64,000 bases of DNA, from positions 34,954 to 98,953 of the forward strand of contig PMTV01000050.1 in NCBI GenBank assembly GCA_003167215.1, in the 5' to 3' direction. Origin of the DNA: Acidobacteriota bacterium (GTDB taxonomy: Bacteria > Acidobacteriota > Terriglobia > Acidiferrales > UBA7541). Under the pieces are notes generated by a model. It was not told where the DNA came from. It worked only from the letters and a program-made list of their open reading frames with translations, and searched no databases. The translations under genes and the position numbers were made by a program. Positions 16,107 to 25,175 of this stretch are shown one piece after another (the first letter of the stretch is position 1; the number at the start of each line of letters is the position of its first letter).

Positions 16107-16160
16107 GGGCGCCCGCTGATTTCCCGCACGGAACCTGAGACATCTGAGGACTCGCAGGAG

Positions 16161-17162
16161 CTAGGGCCTTGATTCGCGGAGAAAGCGTGCGGCTTCTTCA
16201 GGGGGAGTGGGGTTGATGTAAAAGCCGGTGCCCCATTCAAAGCCAGCGACCTTGGTTAGTTTCGGCATCATTTCGATGTGCCAATGATAGTGGTCATTGA
16301 TTTCTTCGCCCATAGGAGACGTGTGGATCACGTAGTTGTAAGAAGGAAACGCGAGGACGGAATCGAGCCGGGCGAGGAAATCGCGCAAGATGCGCGCGAG
16401 ACTTCCGTAATAGGGAGCGGGCATATTTTCGAATGCTGAACTGTGCTGCCGGGGGAGAATCCAGGTCTCGAAGGGAAAACGCGGGGCGTAGGGAGCAAGC
16501 GCGATGAAATAGTCGTTTTCGAGGATCATGCGCGTGCCGGTCTCGATCTCCTGGCGAATCATGTCGCAAAAAATGCAGCGCTCTTTCTCGTCGTAATAAT
16601 GCTTGGAATTGTCCACTTCTTCGCGAACGCGTTTGGGCACGATGGGTAGCGCGATCAATTGCGAATGGGTGTGTTCGACGGTGGCACCGGCGGCCTCTCC
16701 GTGATTCTTAAACAGCAGGATGTAGCGAAAGCGGCGGTCATTCTTCAAATCCAACATGCGATCGCGGTAGGCCCAAAACACTTCCTCGACCGATTTGTCA
16801 CTGATGGTGGCGAGCGTAGATTTGTGGTCCGGCGTTTCGATGATGACTTCATGGGCGCCGACGCCGTTCATGCGGTCAAAGAGGCCTTCGCCTTGGCGGT
16901 CCAAGCCGCCTTCAATGCCGAGCGCGGGAAACTTGTTGGGCACCACGCGCAGCGACCAGCCGGGCGTGTCTTTTCCGCTGCCGTTGCGGCCATAGGCGAG
17001 GATTTCAGGCGGAGTTTTTCCTTCATTGCCGGGGCAGAACGGACAATTCGCGTTGCCCTTGATCTGAACGCTTTCGCGGACAAAATCCATGGGGCGTTTG
17101 GCCCGATCGGTGGAAATGATAACCCAACGCCCGGTAATTGGATCTTTGCGAAGCTCCGGCAA
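16161..17162 (-). CDS. galT: Galactose-1-phosphate uridylyltransferase (GalT-like)
   Basis: The enzyme would exchange UMP between UDP-glucose and galactose-1-phosphate through a covalent uridylyl-His intermediate. The 333-residue protein has the typical start 'PELRKDPITGRWVII', a zinc-site pair CPFC (40-43), and the active-site motif 'EHTHSQLIALP' with nucleophile His166. Most GalTs have HPH here; this one has HTH. A C-terminal 'HYHWHIEMMPK' supplies the second metal/His cluster. TTG 17162 is chosen as start because GGAG sits six bases upstream. An in-frame TTG at 17201 would add 13 unlikely residues. No Leloir-pathway neighbours are present, so a related nucleotidyl-transfer role cannot be excluded. 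Confidence 0.85.
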   Translation of the reverse strand: MPELRKDPITGRWVIISTDRAKRPMDFVRESVQIKGNANCPFCPGNEGKTPPEILAYGRNGSGKDTPGWSLRVVPNKFPALGIEGGLDRQGEGLFDRMNGVGAHEVIIETPDHKSTLATISDKSVEEVFWAYRDRMLDLKNDRRFRYILLFKNHGEAAGATVEHTHSQLIALPIVPKRVREEVDNSKHYYDEKERCIFCDMIRQEIETGTRMILENDYFIALAPYAPRFPFETWILPRQHSSAFENMPAPYYGSLARILRDFLARLDSVLAFPSYNYVIHTSPMGEEINDHYHWHIEMMPKLTKVAGFEWGTGFYINPTPPEEAARFLRESRP

Positions 17163-17287
17163 ATTTTTCTCCTCGGCGGTACGATTCCGCGATCGTATCA
17201 AGCCGGAATGAGCGCTATGCGCTACGGATTATTCCACTATGCCGGACAAGCACAAGGGCTACAAGCGGTCATCGTGCGTGTCGAGCA

Positions 17288-17752
17288 TCAAGCCTGGTCT
17301 TGGGCGAAAGCCGCTTTATGGAGGCGCACAGCTGGTTTTTGACCGAGGCTGGTCTCAATGGCGAGAACGTCAAACCTCCACGGCGTATTTTCCAAGTGGC
17401 GAGCGCGAAGAAATTGCCGAGCCATGCGGGCCAGGTTGCGGCGTTTTTCGTGATTGATGGCGTCTTCCGGCCGCGATTGGCCTAACTGGGAGGCGACGCG
17501 AGTTTTTACTTCCACAAACGCGAGGACTGGGCCGTCGTAGCCCACGATGTCGAGTTCACCTTTCATTCCAGGCACCGTGAAATTCCGGGCGATCACGACG
17601 TAACCATGACGGCGGAGATACCAGTAGGCATAGGTTTCGCCGCGAACTCCTGTCTTTCGCGCGCGCTGCTTAGCGGACGCTTCGATGCGTGCTTCGGCCA
17701 GGCCTTTACGAGCGGCAAAATTCAGAACGGAATACATGAGCTGAGAAATCAT
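17288..17752 (-). CDS. YraN/UPF0102 family nuclease-fold protein
   Basis: The 154-residue protein contains the UPF0102 core: 'GVRGETYAYWYLRRHGYVV', then 'GELDIVGYDGPVLAFVEVK' (the D...ExK of a PD-(D/E)XK nuclease-like fold) and 'DAINHEKRRNLARMARQFL'. The family is predicted to act on DNA, possibly with Holliday-junction or uptake processes, but its function is not settled. The N-terminus is about 35 residues longer than the shortest homologues; ATG 17734 is an alternative start. It lies 51 bp downstream of the aminotransferase gene and upstream of galT, all on the minus strand. Confidence 0.9.
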   Translation of the reverse strand: MISQLMYSVLNFAARKGLAEARIEASAKQRARKTGVRGETYAYWYLRRHGYVVIARNFTVPGMKGELDIVGYDGPVLAFVEVKTRVASQLGQSRPEDAINHEKRRNLARMARQFLRARHLENTPWRFDVLAIETSLGQKPAVRLHKAAFAQDQA

Positions 17753-17803
17753 CGTGAATCATCCCGATTATAAGATACCTGCACCAGAATCGGGCAGAAA
17801 GCG

Positions 17804-19162
17804 CTACAGCGTTCGCTCGATCTCCGTGATGATGCCATCGAGGGTGCGAACTGCAAACTCGGCTTGTTCCTCGTCGATCATGAGCGGTGGGCAAAGGCGC
17901 AGAGTGGTGTCGCCTGAACCAAGGACGAGAAGACCCTTGTGGAACGCCATCTGGACGATGCGGTTACGCAGGTCGGGCGCTCGCTCCTTAGTCTTTTGGT
18001 CGCGCACAAACTCAACGCCAATCATCAGACCGCGGCCGCGAACTTCGCCGACGATTTTGTGCCGCTCGGGCCAGTTTGCCGTTTGCCGCTTGATGAACTC
18101 GCCCATGCGAGCGGCGTTGGCCATGTAACCTCGTTCAATTAGGCCCAGCGTTGCGAGGGAAGCTGCGATGCAAACGGGATTGCCACCGAACGTGGAAGCA
18201 TGCGCCCCAGGCTTCCAGTCCATCACCGAAGCCTTTGTGATAATGGCGCTGAGCGGCATGCCGGAGGCAATTCCCTTCGCGGTGCAGATAATATCGGGCT
18301 CGACGCCGGCATAATCCACGGCCCACCACTTGCCGGTGCGGCCCATGCCCGATTGCACTTCATCGGCGACGAGCATGATTCCATACTTGCGGCAGATTTT
18401 TTCCAGGCCTTGCAGGAATTCCGCGGGGGCGGGCAAATAACCGCCTTCGCCTTGGACCGGCTCGATGAAAATTCCGGCTACTTCGTCGGGATCCACACGA
18501 CGGCGGAAGAGTTCATTTTCGAGATACGAAAGGCAATCAGCGGACGCGTTCTCCGGACGGATTCCGTAGGTGCCGCGATAAGTGTCCGGGAACGGCATGT
18601 GAAATACGCCGGAGAGTAGAGTGCCAAATCCTTTGCGCTGGACTGCCCTGCTGGCGGTGAGTGAAAGCGCGCCCATGGTGCGTCCGTGGAATGCACCGTG
18701 AAAGGCAACGAGCTTGTCGCGCTTGGTATGATATTTGGCCAGCTTGATCGCCGCTTCCACCGCCTCCGTGCCCGAATTGCCGAAATAAACACGCTTGGGT
18801 TCCTTGCCAGGCGCAATGGAAGCAAGCTTCTCGGCCAATTCCACCATGTTGGGATAATAAAAATCCGTGCCGGACATGTGAATCAATTCGGAGGCTTGCT
18901 TTTGAATTGCGGCGACGACCTCAGGGTGGCAGTGGCCCGTGGAAACGACAGCAATGCCTGCGGCAAAATCGAGGAACGAGTTGCCGTCCACGTCTTCAAT
19001 CACCGCGCCGCGGCCTCTTTTGACGACGAGTGGATAATCGCGCGTGTAAGAAGGCGAAACTACGCGCCCATCGCGCTCTACAACCTGCTGGGCCTTGGGG
19101 CCCGGCAGCGGAGTAATCAGGTGCGGAAGCTTGGTTTCAATATTTGTTTCCGTCGCTTGCAT
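17804..19162 (-). CDS. Class III PLP aminotransferase (4-aminobutyrate/acetylornithine-like)
   Basis: The 452-residue fold-type I aminotransferase has all class III marks: 'GNSGTEAVEAAIKLAKYHT' (phosphate cup), 'AFHGAFHGRTMGALSLT', Asp267 in 'LVADEVQSGMGRTG' and PLP-binding Lys296 in 'TAKGIASGMPLSA'. The 'HASTFGGNPVCIAASLATL' block is also present. Overall pattern and length fit omega-amino acid or 4-aminobutyrate aminotransferases, which pass an amino group to 2-oxoglutarate; substrate cannot be settled from sequence alone. The start at 19162 follows GGAGGAA by four to five bases. It may head a transcript running into yraN. Confidence 0.9.
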   Translation of the reverse strand: MQATETNIETKLPHLITPLPGPKAQQVVERDGRVVSPSYTRDYPLVVKRGRGAVIEDVDGNSFLDFAAGIAVVSTGHCHPEVVAAIQKQASELIHMSGTDFYYPNMVELAEKLASIAPGKEPKRVYFGNSGTEAVEAAIKLAKYHTKRDKLVAFHGAFHGRTMGALSLTASRAVQRKGFGTLLSGVFHMPFPDTYRGTYGIRPENASADCLSYLENELFRRRVDPDEVAGIFIEPVQGEGGYLPAPAEFLQGLEKICRKYGIMLVADEVQSGMGRTGKWWAVDYAGVEPDIICTAKGIASGMPLSAIITKASVMDWKPGAHASTFGGNPVCIAASLATLGLIERGYMANAARMGEFIKRQTANWPERHKIVGEVRGRGLMIGVEFVRDQKTKERAPDLRNRIVQMAFHKGLLVLGSGDTTLRLCPPLMIDEEQAEFAVRTLDGIITEIERTL

Positions 19163-19332
19163 GTCTTCCTCCAGGAAGCAGATTTATGAAATCTTTATTT
19201 AAAAACGCGCACAAGTTTCTGCACGCGAGGAACGAACAGATAGAGGAAGAAGGACTTAATCGACGCCGAAGAGGTTCGGGCGTTCGTGGGAAGGCTGACT
19301 ATGCAGCGACAGAATGTATTTCGTTGAAATCT

Positions 19333-20772
19333 TCATTTGTACTTCCAGCGGACGCTTCCGTCTTTCGTGTCTTCAACTATGATACCAGAATCGGCGAGCT
19401 GCTGGCGGATATCATCGCTGCGTTTGAAGTCTCGACGCTTCTTTGCCGCATTGCGTTCCTCGATCAGCGTTTCGATGCGTTCCGCGGGCATCCGCTCTTG
19501 TGACTGACCAAAACCGAGCTTGGCCAGCTTGTCATCGTCATCGTCCACGAGCACGGCCAGGATGGCATCTACTTTCTCCATAGTGGCGACGACGCGCGGA
19601 GCGTCCTGCTGCAGGAATTCGCCGCGGTCCATGGCCGTATTTATGTCGCGCACCAGATCGAAAACCGCGGCCAAGGCCATTGCCGTATTTAAGTCGCCGG
19701 CCAGCCCAGCGTCGAAATCCGTCTCGGCCTTTTCGGCACGCTTGAGGATTTCCGCGCTCGATCCAGCGGGAAATTGCTCCACCTTCAATCGCGAGACAAA
19801 ATTCCGAAGCCGCGCGACCGAACTTTCCGCTTGCTTCAGACTGTCCGAGGTGAAATTAAGCTGGCGGCGGTACGGAACGGAGAGTAGCAGAAAGCGGATG
19901 GTGGAGGGCTTGTGGCCTTTGGCGAAAAGATCGCGCAGGGTAAAGAAGTTTCCGAGCGATTTCGACATTTTTTCGCCGTCAATGATCAAGTGTTCCGCGT
20001 GAAGCCAGAGCCGGACAAAGGGATGGCCTGTCGCCGCTTCACTTTGGGCGATTTCGTTTTCGTGATGCGGGAATGCAAGGTCCACGCCGCCGGTGTGGAT
20101 GTCCAGGGTATCTCCCAAATATTTCATAGCCATCGCGGAGCACTCGATGTGCCAGCCAGGCCGGCCTGGGCCGATACGCGTCTCCCAAAAATGTTCGCCG
20201 GGCTTGGGGGCTTTCCAAAGAGCAAAGTCGCGCGCGTTCTCCTTCTCGTACTGGTCAACGTCAACGCGCAGGCCCGTTTTCATCCCGGCCAGATCGATCT
20301 TGGAGAGCCGTCCATAGTGCGGAAATTTTGCGATGCTGTAATAAATCGAGCCTTCGCTCGAGTAGGTCAGGCCCTTTTTTTGAAGCCGCTCGATCAGGGC
20401 AACCATGTCGTCAATGTGGTCCGTGGCGCGGACGAGCTCTTCAGGAACTTCCAGATGCAGAGCGTCCATGTCCTGGAGAAACGCCTGGACGTATTTTTCG
20501 GTGTACTCGCGGATGCTGACTCCGGCGGCCGCGGCCTTCTGGATGATGCGATCGTCCACGTCCGTTAAGTTCATGACCTGAAGCACGCGGTATTTGCGAG
20601 ATTGAAGGAAACGCCGGAGAACATCCTGAAAGACGAACGTTCGGAAATTCCCAATATGCGCAAAGTCATACACGGTCGGGCCGCAGGTGTACATGCGAAC
20701 CTCGCCTTTATGGACTGGATCCAGAGGCTGCAACCGGTTCGTCAGCGTATTGTGCAGGTGTATGGCAGTCAT
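19333..20772 (-). CDS. cysS: Cysteinyl-tRNA synthetase
   Basis: This cytoplasmic class I synthetase charges tRNA-Cys. The 479-residue protein has the HIGH-type motif 'HIGN' (39-42) and 'KMSKS' (268-272). Zinc ligands that discriminate Cys from Ser are Cys30, Cys211, His236 and Glu240 ('FPHHENE'). The C-terminal domain ends 'SVRWKYK'. The start at ATG 20772 ('MTAIHLHNTL') matches family N-termini; the 22-residue upstream extension to 20838 does not. The ribosome-binding site is weak. It is transcribed divergently from a small secreted protein gene. Its cognate tRNA-Cys lies at 3176-3250. Confidence 0.97.
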   Translation of the reverse strand: MTAIHLHNTLTNRLQPLDPVHKGEVRMYTCGPTVYDFAHIGNFRTFVFQDVLRRFLQSRKYRVLQVMNLTDVDDRIIQKAAAAGVSIREYTEKYVQAFLQDMDALHLEVPEELVRATDHIDDMVALIERLQKKGLTYSSEGSIYYSIAKFPHYGRLSKIDLAGMKTGLRVDVDQYEKENARDFALWKAPKPGEHFWETRIGPGRPGWHIECSAMAMKYLGDTLDIHTGGVDLAFPHHENEIAQSEAATGHPFVRLWLHAEHLIIDGEKMSKSLGNFFTLRDLFAKGHKPSTIRFLLLSVPYRRQLNFTSDSLKQAESSVARLRNFVSRLKVEQFPAGSSAEILKRAEKAETDFDAGLAGDLNTAMALAAVFDLVRDINTAMDRGEFLQQDAPRVVATMEKVDAILAVLVDDDDDKLAKLGFGQSQERMPAERIETLIEERNAAKKRRDFKRSDDIRQQLADSGIIVEDTKDGSVRWKYK

Positions 20773-21010
20773 TTCAGGGCTGTGCAAGAGTGTAATTCTA
20801 ACTGACGCATCGGTTTGCAGCAAAGCTCCGTGGCGCAACGAAGTTCCTGGGCGCCGCCAGTGTTTGCCCGGATGGATTTAGCGCGGTGGCCAACCCGAAC
20901 GGATCTAGCCGATATACGACGCGGCGGAGAATCCTCTGGCCGGCGGGTACTGGAACTCCTACGGAAAATTTGCGGTTCGAACAGTACCAATAGCCCGTCT
21001 GTACCATTTT

Positions 21011-21039
21011 TTGAAAAATGTGTTCGGTTAGTCTATAGG
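21011..21039 (+). promoter_or_regulatory. Putative sigma-70 promoter
   Basis: TTGAAA (21011-21016) and TATAGG (21034-21039) are separated by 17 bp, about 50 bp upstream of the secreted-protein start at 21091 in the cysS-divergent intergenic region. The rest of that region shows no gene. Confidence 0.5.
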
Positions 21040-21090
21040 CAGATTTGGAGGCTCGCGGCGAAAATTGGCGCGGGTCCGAAGAGAAAAATT

Positions 21091-21483
21091 ATGAAAAAGA
21101 TAATTCTGCTGGCAGGCATCGCGCTGCTGGCCGGCACAGCGCAGGCGCAGTTCGGCGGCTCACTAAATTCCGCGAGTGGCATGAACGATTCTCGTTCGAC
21201 TATCGCCAACAACGTGGCCCCGGCTTCGGCTCCGCAGGCGAATGTGAGCGGGACAAACCCCGGCGAGTTCGTTCCCTCGACTTTTGAAAGTTACCAGCAA
21301 GCCGTAGCAACCGGGCAGGAAGAGCTGGACGCGAGGCCGCTCCGCGTGGCAGAGGTGGCGCGAATGCTTCAGGCGCGGAGAAAATTGGAAATACAAACGC
21401 CCGCGCTTATCGCCGAGCAGGACGATGACGGGAACGTCATCATCTCCAGCGGGAAACAGCGGGGAGCCGGCAAGAGCAATTAG
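21091..21483 (+). CDS. Small secreted protein of unknown function
   Basis: The 130-residue protein has a clear signal peptide ('KKIILLAGIALLAGTAQAQF', cleavage after AQA). The mature part starts Ser/Asn/Ala-rich and disordered, then has a helical region ('STFESYQQAVATGQEELDA', 'LRVAEVARMLQARRKLE') and a C-terminal Asp/Gly-rich segment ('AEQDDDGNVII'). No known domain is recognised. Start ATG 21091 is chosen because the signal peptide begins there and the promoter-like pair lies just upstream; a longer frame from 20815 is mostly outside the likely transcript. It converges with the M28 peptidase, nine bases away. Confidence 0.75.
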   Translation: MKKIILLAGIALLAGTAQAQFGGSLNSASGMNDSRSTIANNVAPASAPQANVSGTNPGEFVPSTFESYQQAVATGQEELDARPLRVAEVARMLQARRKLEIQTPALIAEQDDDGNVIISSGKQRGAGKSN

Positions 21484-21491
21484 CGGAACGA

Positions 21492-23798
21492 TTAAGGATT
21501 CAGCTGAACCTGACGGCTGAGAATGGTCACGTCCCCTTGCGAATAGGGTGTGGCAGTCAGTGGGCGGGATTTCAGCACGAACATTCCCTCAAGAGGCAAA
21601 CCATAGCTTAGATCCAGGACGTAGACTTCAACCGGCGTTCCTAAAGGCAACTCAAACTGTACCTCAATGCCTTTCGCAGTCATCGTCAAGCAGCGATACA
21701 AATCCCAGCCGTTAAAATAACGAAAGACCCGCGCGGTCTTCTGCGGAATTGGCTGGTCTTGTATGCGGACGTGATCGATTCCCGAATCCGGCGGGAAAAA
21801 AACCACGGCCTCGGGCGCACCGCGTTCAGACCGCAGCAGAGCGCGATAGTGCCGCATTCCTCCCGATTCGGAAGATTCAAGGATGGTGAAGGTGGGTGCG
21901 GCAATTTCCAGGTGCGGCGCGTCGGCGAGAAACGCGGGTAGCGAATCCCACGGAAACGAACCTTTGTCTAGGCGATGGAAGTTTGTTGCAACTCGAATGG
22001 GCTCGGGCAGGCGGCCGGAATCCGTATAGACCACCCATTGCGATCTGCCGGAATCGGCGTCCTGCCGGTATTGCAGATTGACGTGTTCCGGCGCCTTGGC
22101 CGAGTACGCGGGTGCGACAACGGCCGCGAACACCGCGAGCAGAGTGGCTACGAGCGCTGCGCCGGGAAGAGCAAATCGTGCAAAACCTTTCGGCTCGCGC
22201 AAACTGGCCAGCAGGGGCGCGAGCGGCGAAAGTAGTAGCGCAACGAGAAGTGCGATGCCTGCAAGTATGCGGATGCCCAGTCCGTCATAGAGCAAGATCA
22301 CGTGGCCGAAACCCAATACGCCAGCTACAAATAAAGGCAAAGCCGCGGAGAGCCACACGCCATTGCGGGGTTCACCACGCCGCAACGTAAATGGCAATCC
22401 GACCAGCACTGCGGTGCAAGATGGAACGAGCAGAATGTAGCCAATTCCGCTGCTCAGCCAAGAAATCACAACTGAAAACAGCGTCCACCAGATCCACACA
22501 CCGGCCCACAAGCCCCAATAACCGGTACGACTCTCGAAGGCGAGCGACAGGACAGTCACCACGGAAATGGCCAGACACCAGAATGCGATTTGCAAAGGAA
22601 GCGGGTGGGCCAGCCAGTTAGTCGGCGTGACGCCGGTAGCATGCAGGATTTTTTGGAGTATTAATGCAAGGACACCCGTGGTAACAAAAATCGCCAGCCA
22701 GTTGACGACTCCCCACAGGAGCGCGGAAGGGAGGAGGCGATTTTTAGCTATCAGCCATCCAACTTGAAAAAGCAGAAGAATCAGGGCGACGATTGCGACG
22801 GGAAAGCTCCAACCCGCCGGCCACATAACCACGCCGCGTTCGAAGAGATCAAAGAAAACAGCCTCTCTCACCGGTGGGCTGGTAAGGTCGCTATTCGCAA
22901 GCGCCAGAATCATTCGGAGCGCGTTATCCCCGTGATGCTGCAAGCTTCCGGGATCAGCATTTGCGAAATTATCGAGCTGGGTGTGATAGTGGTTCACATC
23001 CCCGATGAAGGCAAAGTTAGCGCCCTGGTATCCGGAGGCCTTGAACACGGTAAAATCCGTGTCGTTCGGTAGCTGCTTGTAGACCTGGTAGAAAATCGAA
23101 CTGGCGGCAGGACGCGAAGCGTGCTGTGAATAAAGTTTTACGGCCCAATAGTTGGCGGTGCCCGTTTCGAACATCATGCTTGGGCCGGAAGTGCCGCGCG
23201 CTTCCAAGTTGACGGCCGCGCGAACGTCTTTAGCCCAAGGGCTCTCCGCTACAAACACACGCGCGCCGAGCAAACCCGCTTCTTCACCGTCGTCGATCAG
23301 AATAATGATGGAGTGACGCGGGACTGCGGTGGATTTCAGGGCGCGCGCAATCTCGATTACGGCTGCGACTCCCGCGCCGTCGTCGGAAGCTCCCGGACCC
23401 GCCGGAACAGAGTCATAGTGGGCGGCTAACAGCACCGACGCGCCAGGCTCGGCTCCGTCCAAGCGCGCCAGGATATTTTTTACCGTGGCGCAGGTCCCGA
23501 ACTCGTCACACGAAAAACCAGTTTGCACTTGCGGCTGATAACCGAGCTTGGTGAGCTCATCAATGACGCGCCCGCGAACGACACCGTTTGCGGCGCTTCC
23601 GGTGGGATGCGGGATACCGTCGCCCACAAGATGATTAAGAACCTCACGAGCGCGACCGGCGGAAAACTGAGCGGCAGGCGCGCTGGCCGGCTGCGGCGCA
23701 GGGGGCCGCAATCCCGCCACCGAGAGAAAAAAAATTACGGCCAGGATGGCTACGGTAGGCAGTACTCGACGGGCCCCAGGCGTATCTTCAGGTTGCAA
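21492..23798 (-). CDS. M28-family metallopeptidase with multi-span membrane region
   Basis: The 768-residue protein has one N-terminal membrane helix (VAILAVIFFLSVAGL). A zinc aminopeptidase domain of M28 type follows (about 45-310): 'LLAAHYDSVPAGPGASDDG' carries His and Asp metal ligands, 'ILIDDGEEAGLLGARVF' the catalytic Glu pair, and 'DTDFTVFKASGYQGANFAF' and 'HYHTQLDN' further ligands. About nine membrane helices come next (roughly 330-570), then a soluble beta-rich C-terminus. This is the Fxna/ERMP1-like layout, with the active site on the periplasmic side by topology. Substrates are unknown. Convergent with the preceding small gene. Confidence 0.9.
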   Translation of the reverse strand: MQPEDTPGARRVLPTVAILAVIFFLSVAGLRPPAPQPASAPAAQFSAGRAREVLNHLVGDGIPHPTGSAANGVVRGRVIDELTKLGYQPQVQTGFSCDEFGTCATVKNILARLDGAEPGASVLLAAHYDSVPAGPGASDDGAGVAAVIEIARALKSTAVPRHSIIILIDDGEEAGLLGARVFVAESPWAKDVRAAVNLEARGTSGPSMMFETGTANYWAVKLYSQHASRPAASSIFYQVYKQLPNDTDFTVFKASGYQGANFAFIGDVNHYHTQLDNFANADPGSLQHHGDNALRMILALANSDLTSPPVREAVFFDLFERGVVMWPAGWSFPVAIVALILLLFQVGWLIAKNRLLPSALLWGVVNWLAIFVTTGVLALILQKILHATGVTPTNWLAHPLPLQIAFWCLAISVVTVLSLAFESRTGYWGLWAGVWIWWTLFSVVISWLSSGIGYILLVPSCTAVLVGLPFTLRRGEPRNGVWLSAALPLFVAGVLGFGHVILLYDGLGIRILAGIALLVALLLSPLAPLLASLREPKGFARFALPGAALVATLLAVFAAVVAPAYSAKAPEHVNLQYRQDADSGRSQWVVYTDSGRLPEPIRVATNFHRLDKGSFPWDSLPAFLADAPHLEIAAPTFTILESSESGGMRHYRALLRSERGAPEAVVFFPPDSGIDHVRIQDQPIPQKTARVFRYFNGWDLYRCLTMTAKGIEVQFELPLGTPVEVYVLDLSYGLPLEGMFVLKSRPLTATPYSQGDVTILSRQVQLNP

Positions 23799-23860
23799 AT
23801 ACTCCCCCTGTGCGCGTCATCCTAGGATGCGACTGGTTTCAAGTCAATGCGGATGTGGGC

Positions 23861-24247
23861 TTAGCCGGTTGTTAAAGCGAGGTATTGGGCCGCCGTCAGA
23901 GGGACGACCGAGAGCCTGCCCTGCCGAACCAAAGGAGAATCGGCGAAGAGCTTGTTCGCTTTGATTTCTGCCAGCGATACCGGTTTGGAGAGCGCTTCCC
24001 CGGCTTGAATCTTAATCTGAGGTTTTTTCGGGTCCGAGATATCGACGGAGATCACCTTCGCTGTTCCCACAGCGGATTTTTGGGCGGCAGTTTCATAGAT
24101 GATGAGCTGGGCCCCCGGCTTCATTTCGCGCATATTTCTCAAGGCCACGGGATTTGACACGCCGTCCCACACTGTTGCTTTGTCTCGCTGCAGATCGGCA
24201 AAGGAGTACTCGGAGGGCTCGGTTTTCAGCAGGTAGTAGTCAGCCAT
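23861..24247 (-). CDS. EVE-domain protein
   Basis: The 128-residue protein covers the full EVE fold (PUA-like): 'DYYLLKTEPSEYSFADLQRD', 'WDGVSNPVALRNMREMKPG', 'LIIYETAAQKSAVGTAKVI' and 'PLVRQGRLSVVPLTAAQYL'. The aromatic/Trp pocket that binds modified bases (often cytosine derivatives) is retained in the 'TVWDGVSN' block. ATG 24247 is chosen; the in-frame GTG at 24256 adds only three residues. EVE proteins occur both as housekeeping genes and near defence systems; here the neighbours are not defence genes. Confidence 0.92.
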   Translation of the reverse strand: MADYYLLKTEPSEYSFADLQRDKATVWDGVSNPVALRNMREMKPGAQLIIYETAAQKSAVGTAKVISVDISDPKKPQIKIQAGEALSKPVSLAEIKANKLFADSPLVRQGRLSVVPLTAAQYLALTTG

Positions 24248-24290
24248 GGCGTCCACTCTAAGTCAAAAATGCGAGGAAGGAAACAGGGGG

Positions 24291-24931
24291 AGTGGGTCAG
24301 TTTCCGATAAGCGCGGTGGTCTCAATAGGTCGATGCAATACCAAGCGCGAGCCCACCTTGCATTGAAAATAAAAGCTAAAATCCCTCGCTAGGGTTCGAC
24401 CAGCCGAAACGCTGCCCTGGCTACGTCTTGGCCGAGTATGGCCAAAGACATGGTTTTCCCGCGGAAGCATTGTCGAATCAATGCACTGGATGGTGTTGCA
24501 TCGACCGGTTGAGCTGGCAGCGTTAATCAGGACTTACGACACTACGCGAGCCTCAGAGGAAACCACGACCTGGATTAGCGTCTATCCTCCCCTGAATGAC
24601 CATTTTTGTTGAGCTTTTTCAGAAAGGCTTTCACAACGAAATATCCTACGAACAGATAGGTCAGAAACACTATGGGCGGCCACGGGAAGGGCGGGAGCTT
24701 GCCATACGCGATGCTGACCCAGAGCCATGTGTAGAAAGGGGCAAAAATAATCAGGGTTACGACGCCTATTCTCCAGCCCTTGCTAAGTGATCGCATACTC
24801 GAAGATCAGATTTTACAGGTGCTCTGGAGATTTCTGACTGAATACGCGAAAAATGATTGCCAAAAGGACACCTCAAACCCGTCAGTTACGCGTTGTGCCC
24901 GATTGGTCGGATTACCGGAAACTGACCCACT
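24291..24931. repeat. Segment bounded by 20-bp imperfect inverted repeats
   Basis: AGTGGGTCAGTTTCCGATAA (24291-24310) is the reverse complement of 24912-24931 with 19 of 20 matches. The enclosed 641 bp contains one small membrane-protein frame and otherwise non-coding sequence. Such ends, including a GACCCACT core, resemble termini of insertion sequences; I recall similar ends in IS21-like elements but cannot verify this. No transposase frame or clear target duplication is visible, so it could be a non-autonomous (MITE-like) element or a decayed one. Confidence 0.5.
24575..24796 (-). CDS. Small two-helix membrane protein, hypothetical
   Basis: The 73-residue protein has two hydrophobic helices ('IGVVTLIIFAPFYTWLWVSI' and 'FPWPPIVFLTYLFVGYFVVK'), a positive N-terminus and a Lys/Asn/Asp-rich tail. 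No domain is recognised. It is inside the segment flanked by 20-bp inverted repeats, so it may be cargo of a mobile or decayed element. The start at 24796 is an ATG but its ribosome-binding site is weak. Confidence 0.55.
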   Translation of the reverse strand: MRSLSKGWRIGVVTLIIFAPFYTWLWVSIAYGKLPPFPWPPIVFLTYLFVGYFVVKAFLKKLNKNGHSGEDRR

Positions 24932-25175
24932 ATGGAAACAGCAGGTATCGCAGCGCAGATAAGTTCCTACTGAAACAATTCGCAACACCGGCCTTTACAC
25001 GGCTCGCGCGCCATGCTAATTTCTCTTTCCGTACCGCCGATCCGATAGCGCCAGGCGGCAGGGCCATTGATTAGCGACCCTCCCACGTTTTTGTCTCGAA
25101 AGACCTCCAAGGAAATTTCAAATCGAAGCCCCTTCTGCCGATGAGGCGCAGGGAGCGAACTGTGCGAGGGAACTG
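24797..25175. other. 379-bp region upstream of smc
   Basis: No convincing gene is seen. It contains the right inverted-repeat end (24912-24931). A plus-strand open frame over 24853-25074 has no start context or recognisable domain and crosses the repeat, so it is treated as chance. The smc ribosome-binding site (GCGAGGG) is at its right edge. Confidence 0.5.

Noticed and set aside
24853..25074. Plus-strand 73-codon frame before smc
   Set aside because: Runs across the 20-bp inverted-repeat end, no start signal or domain.
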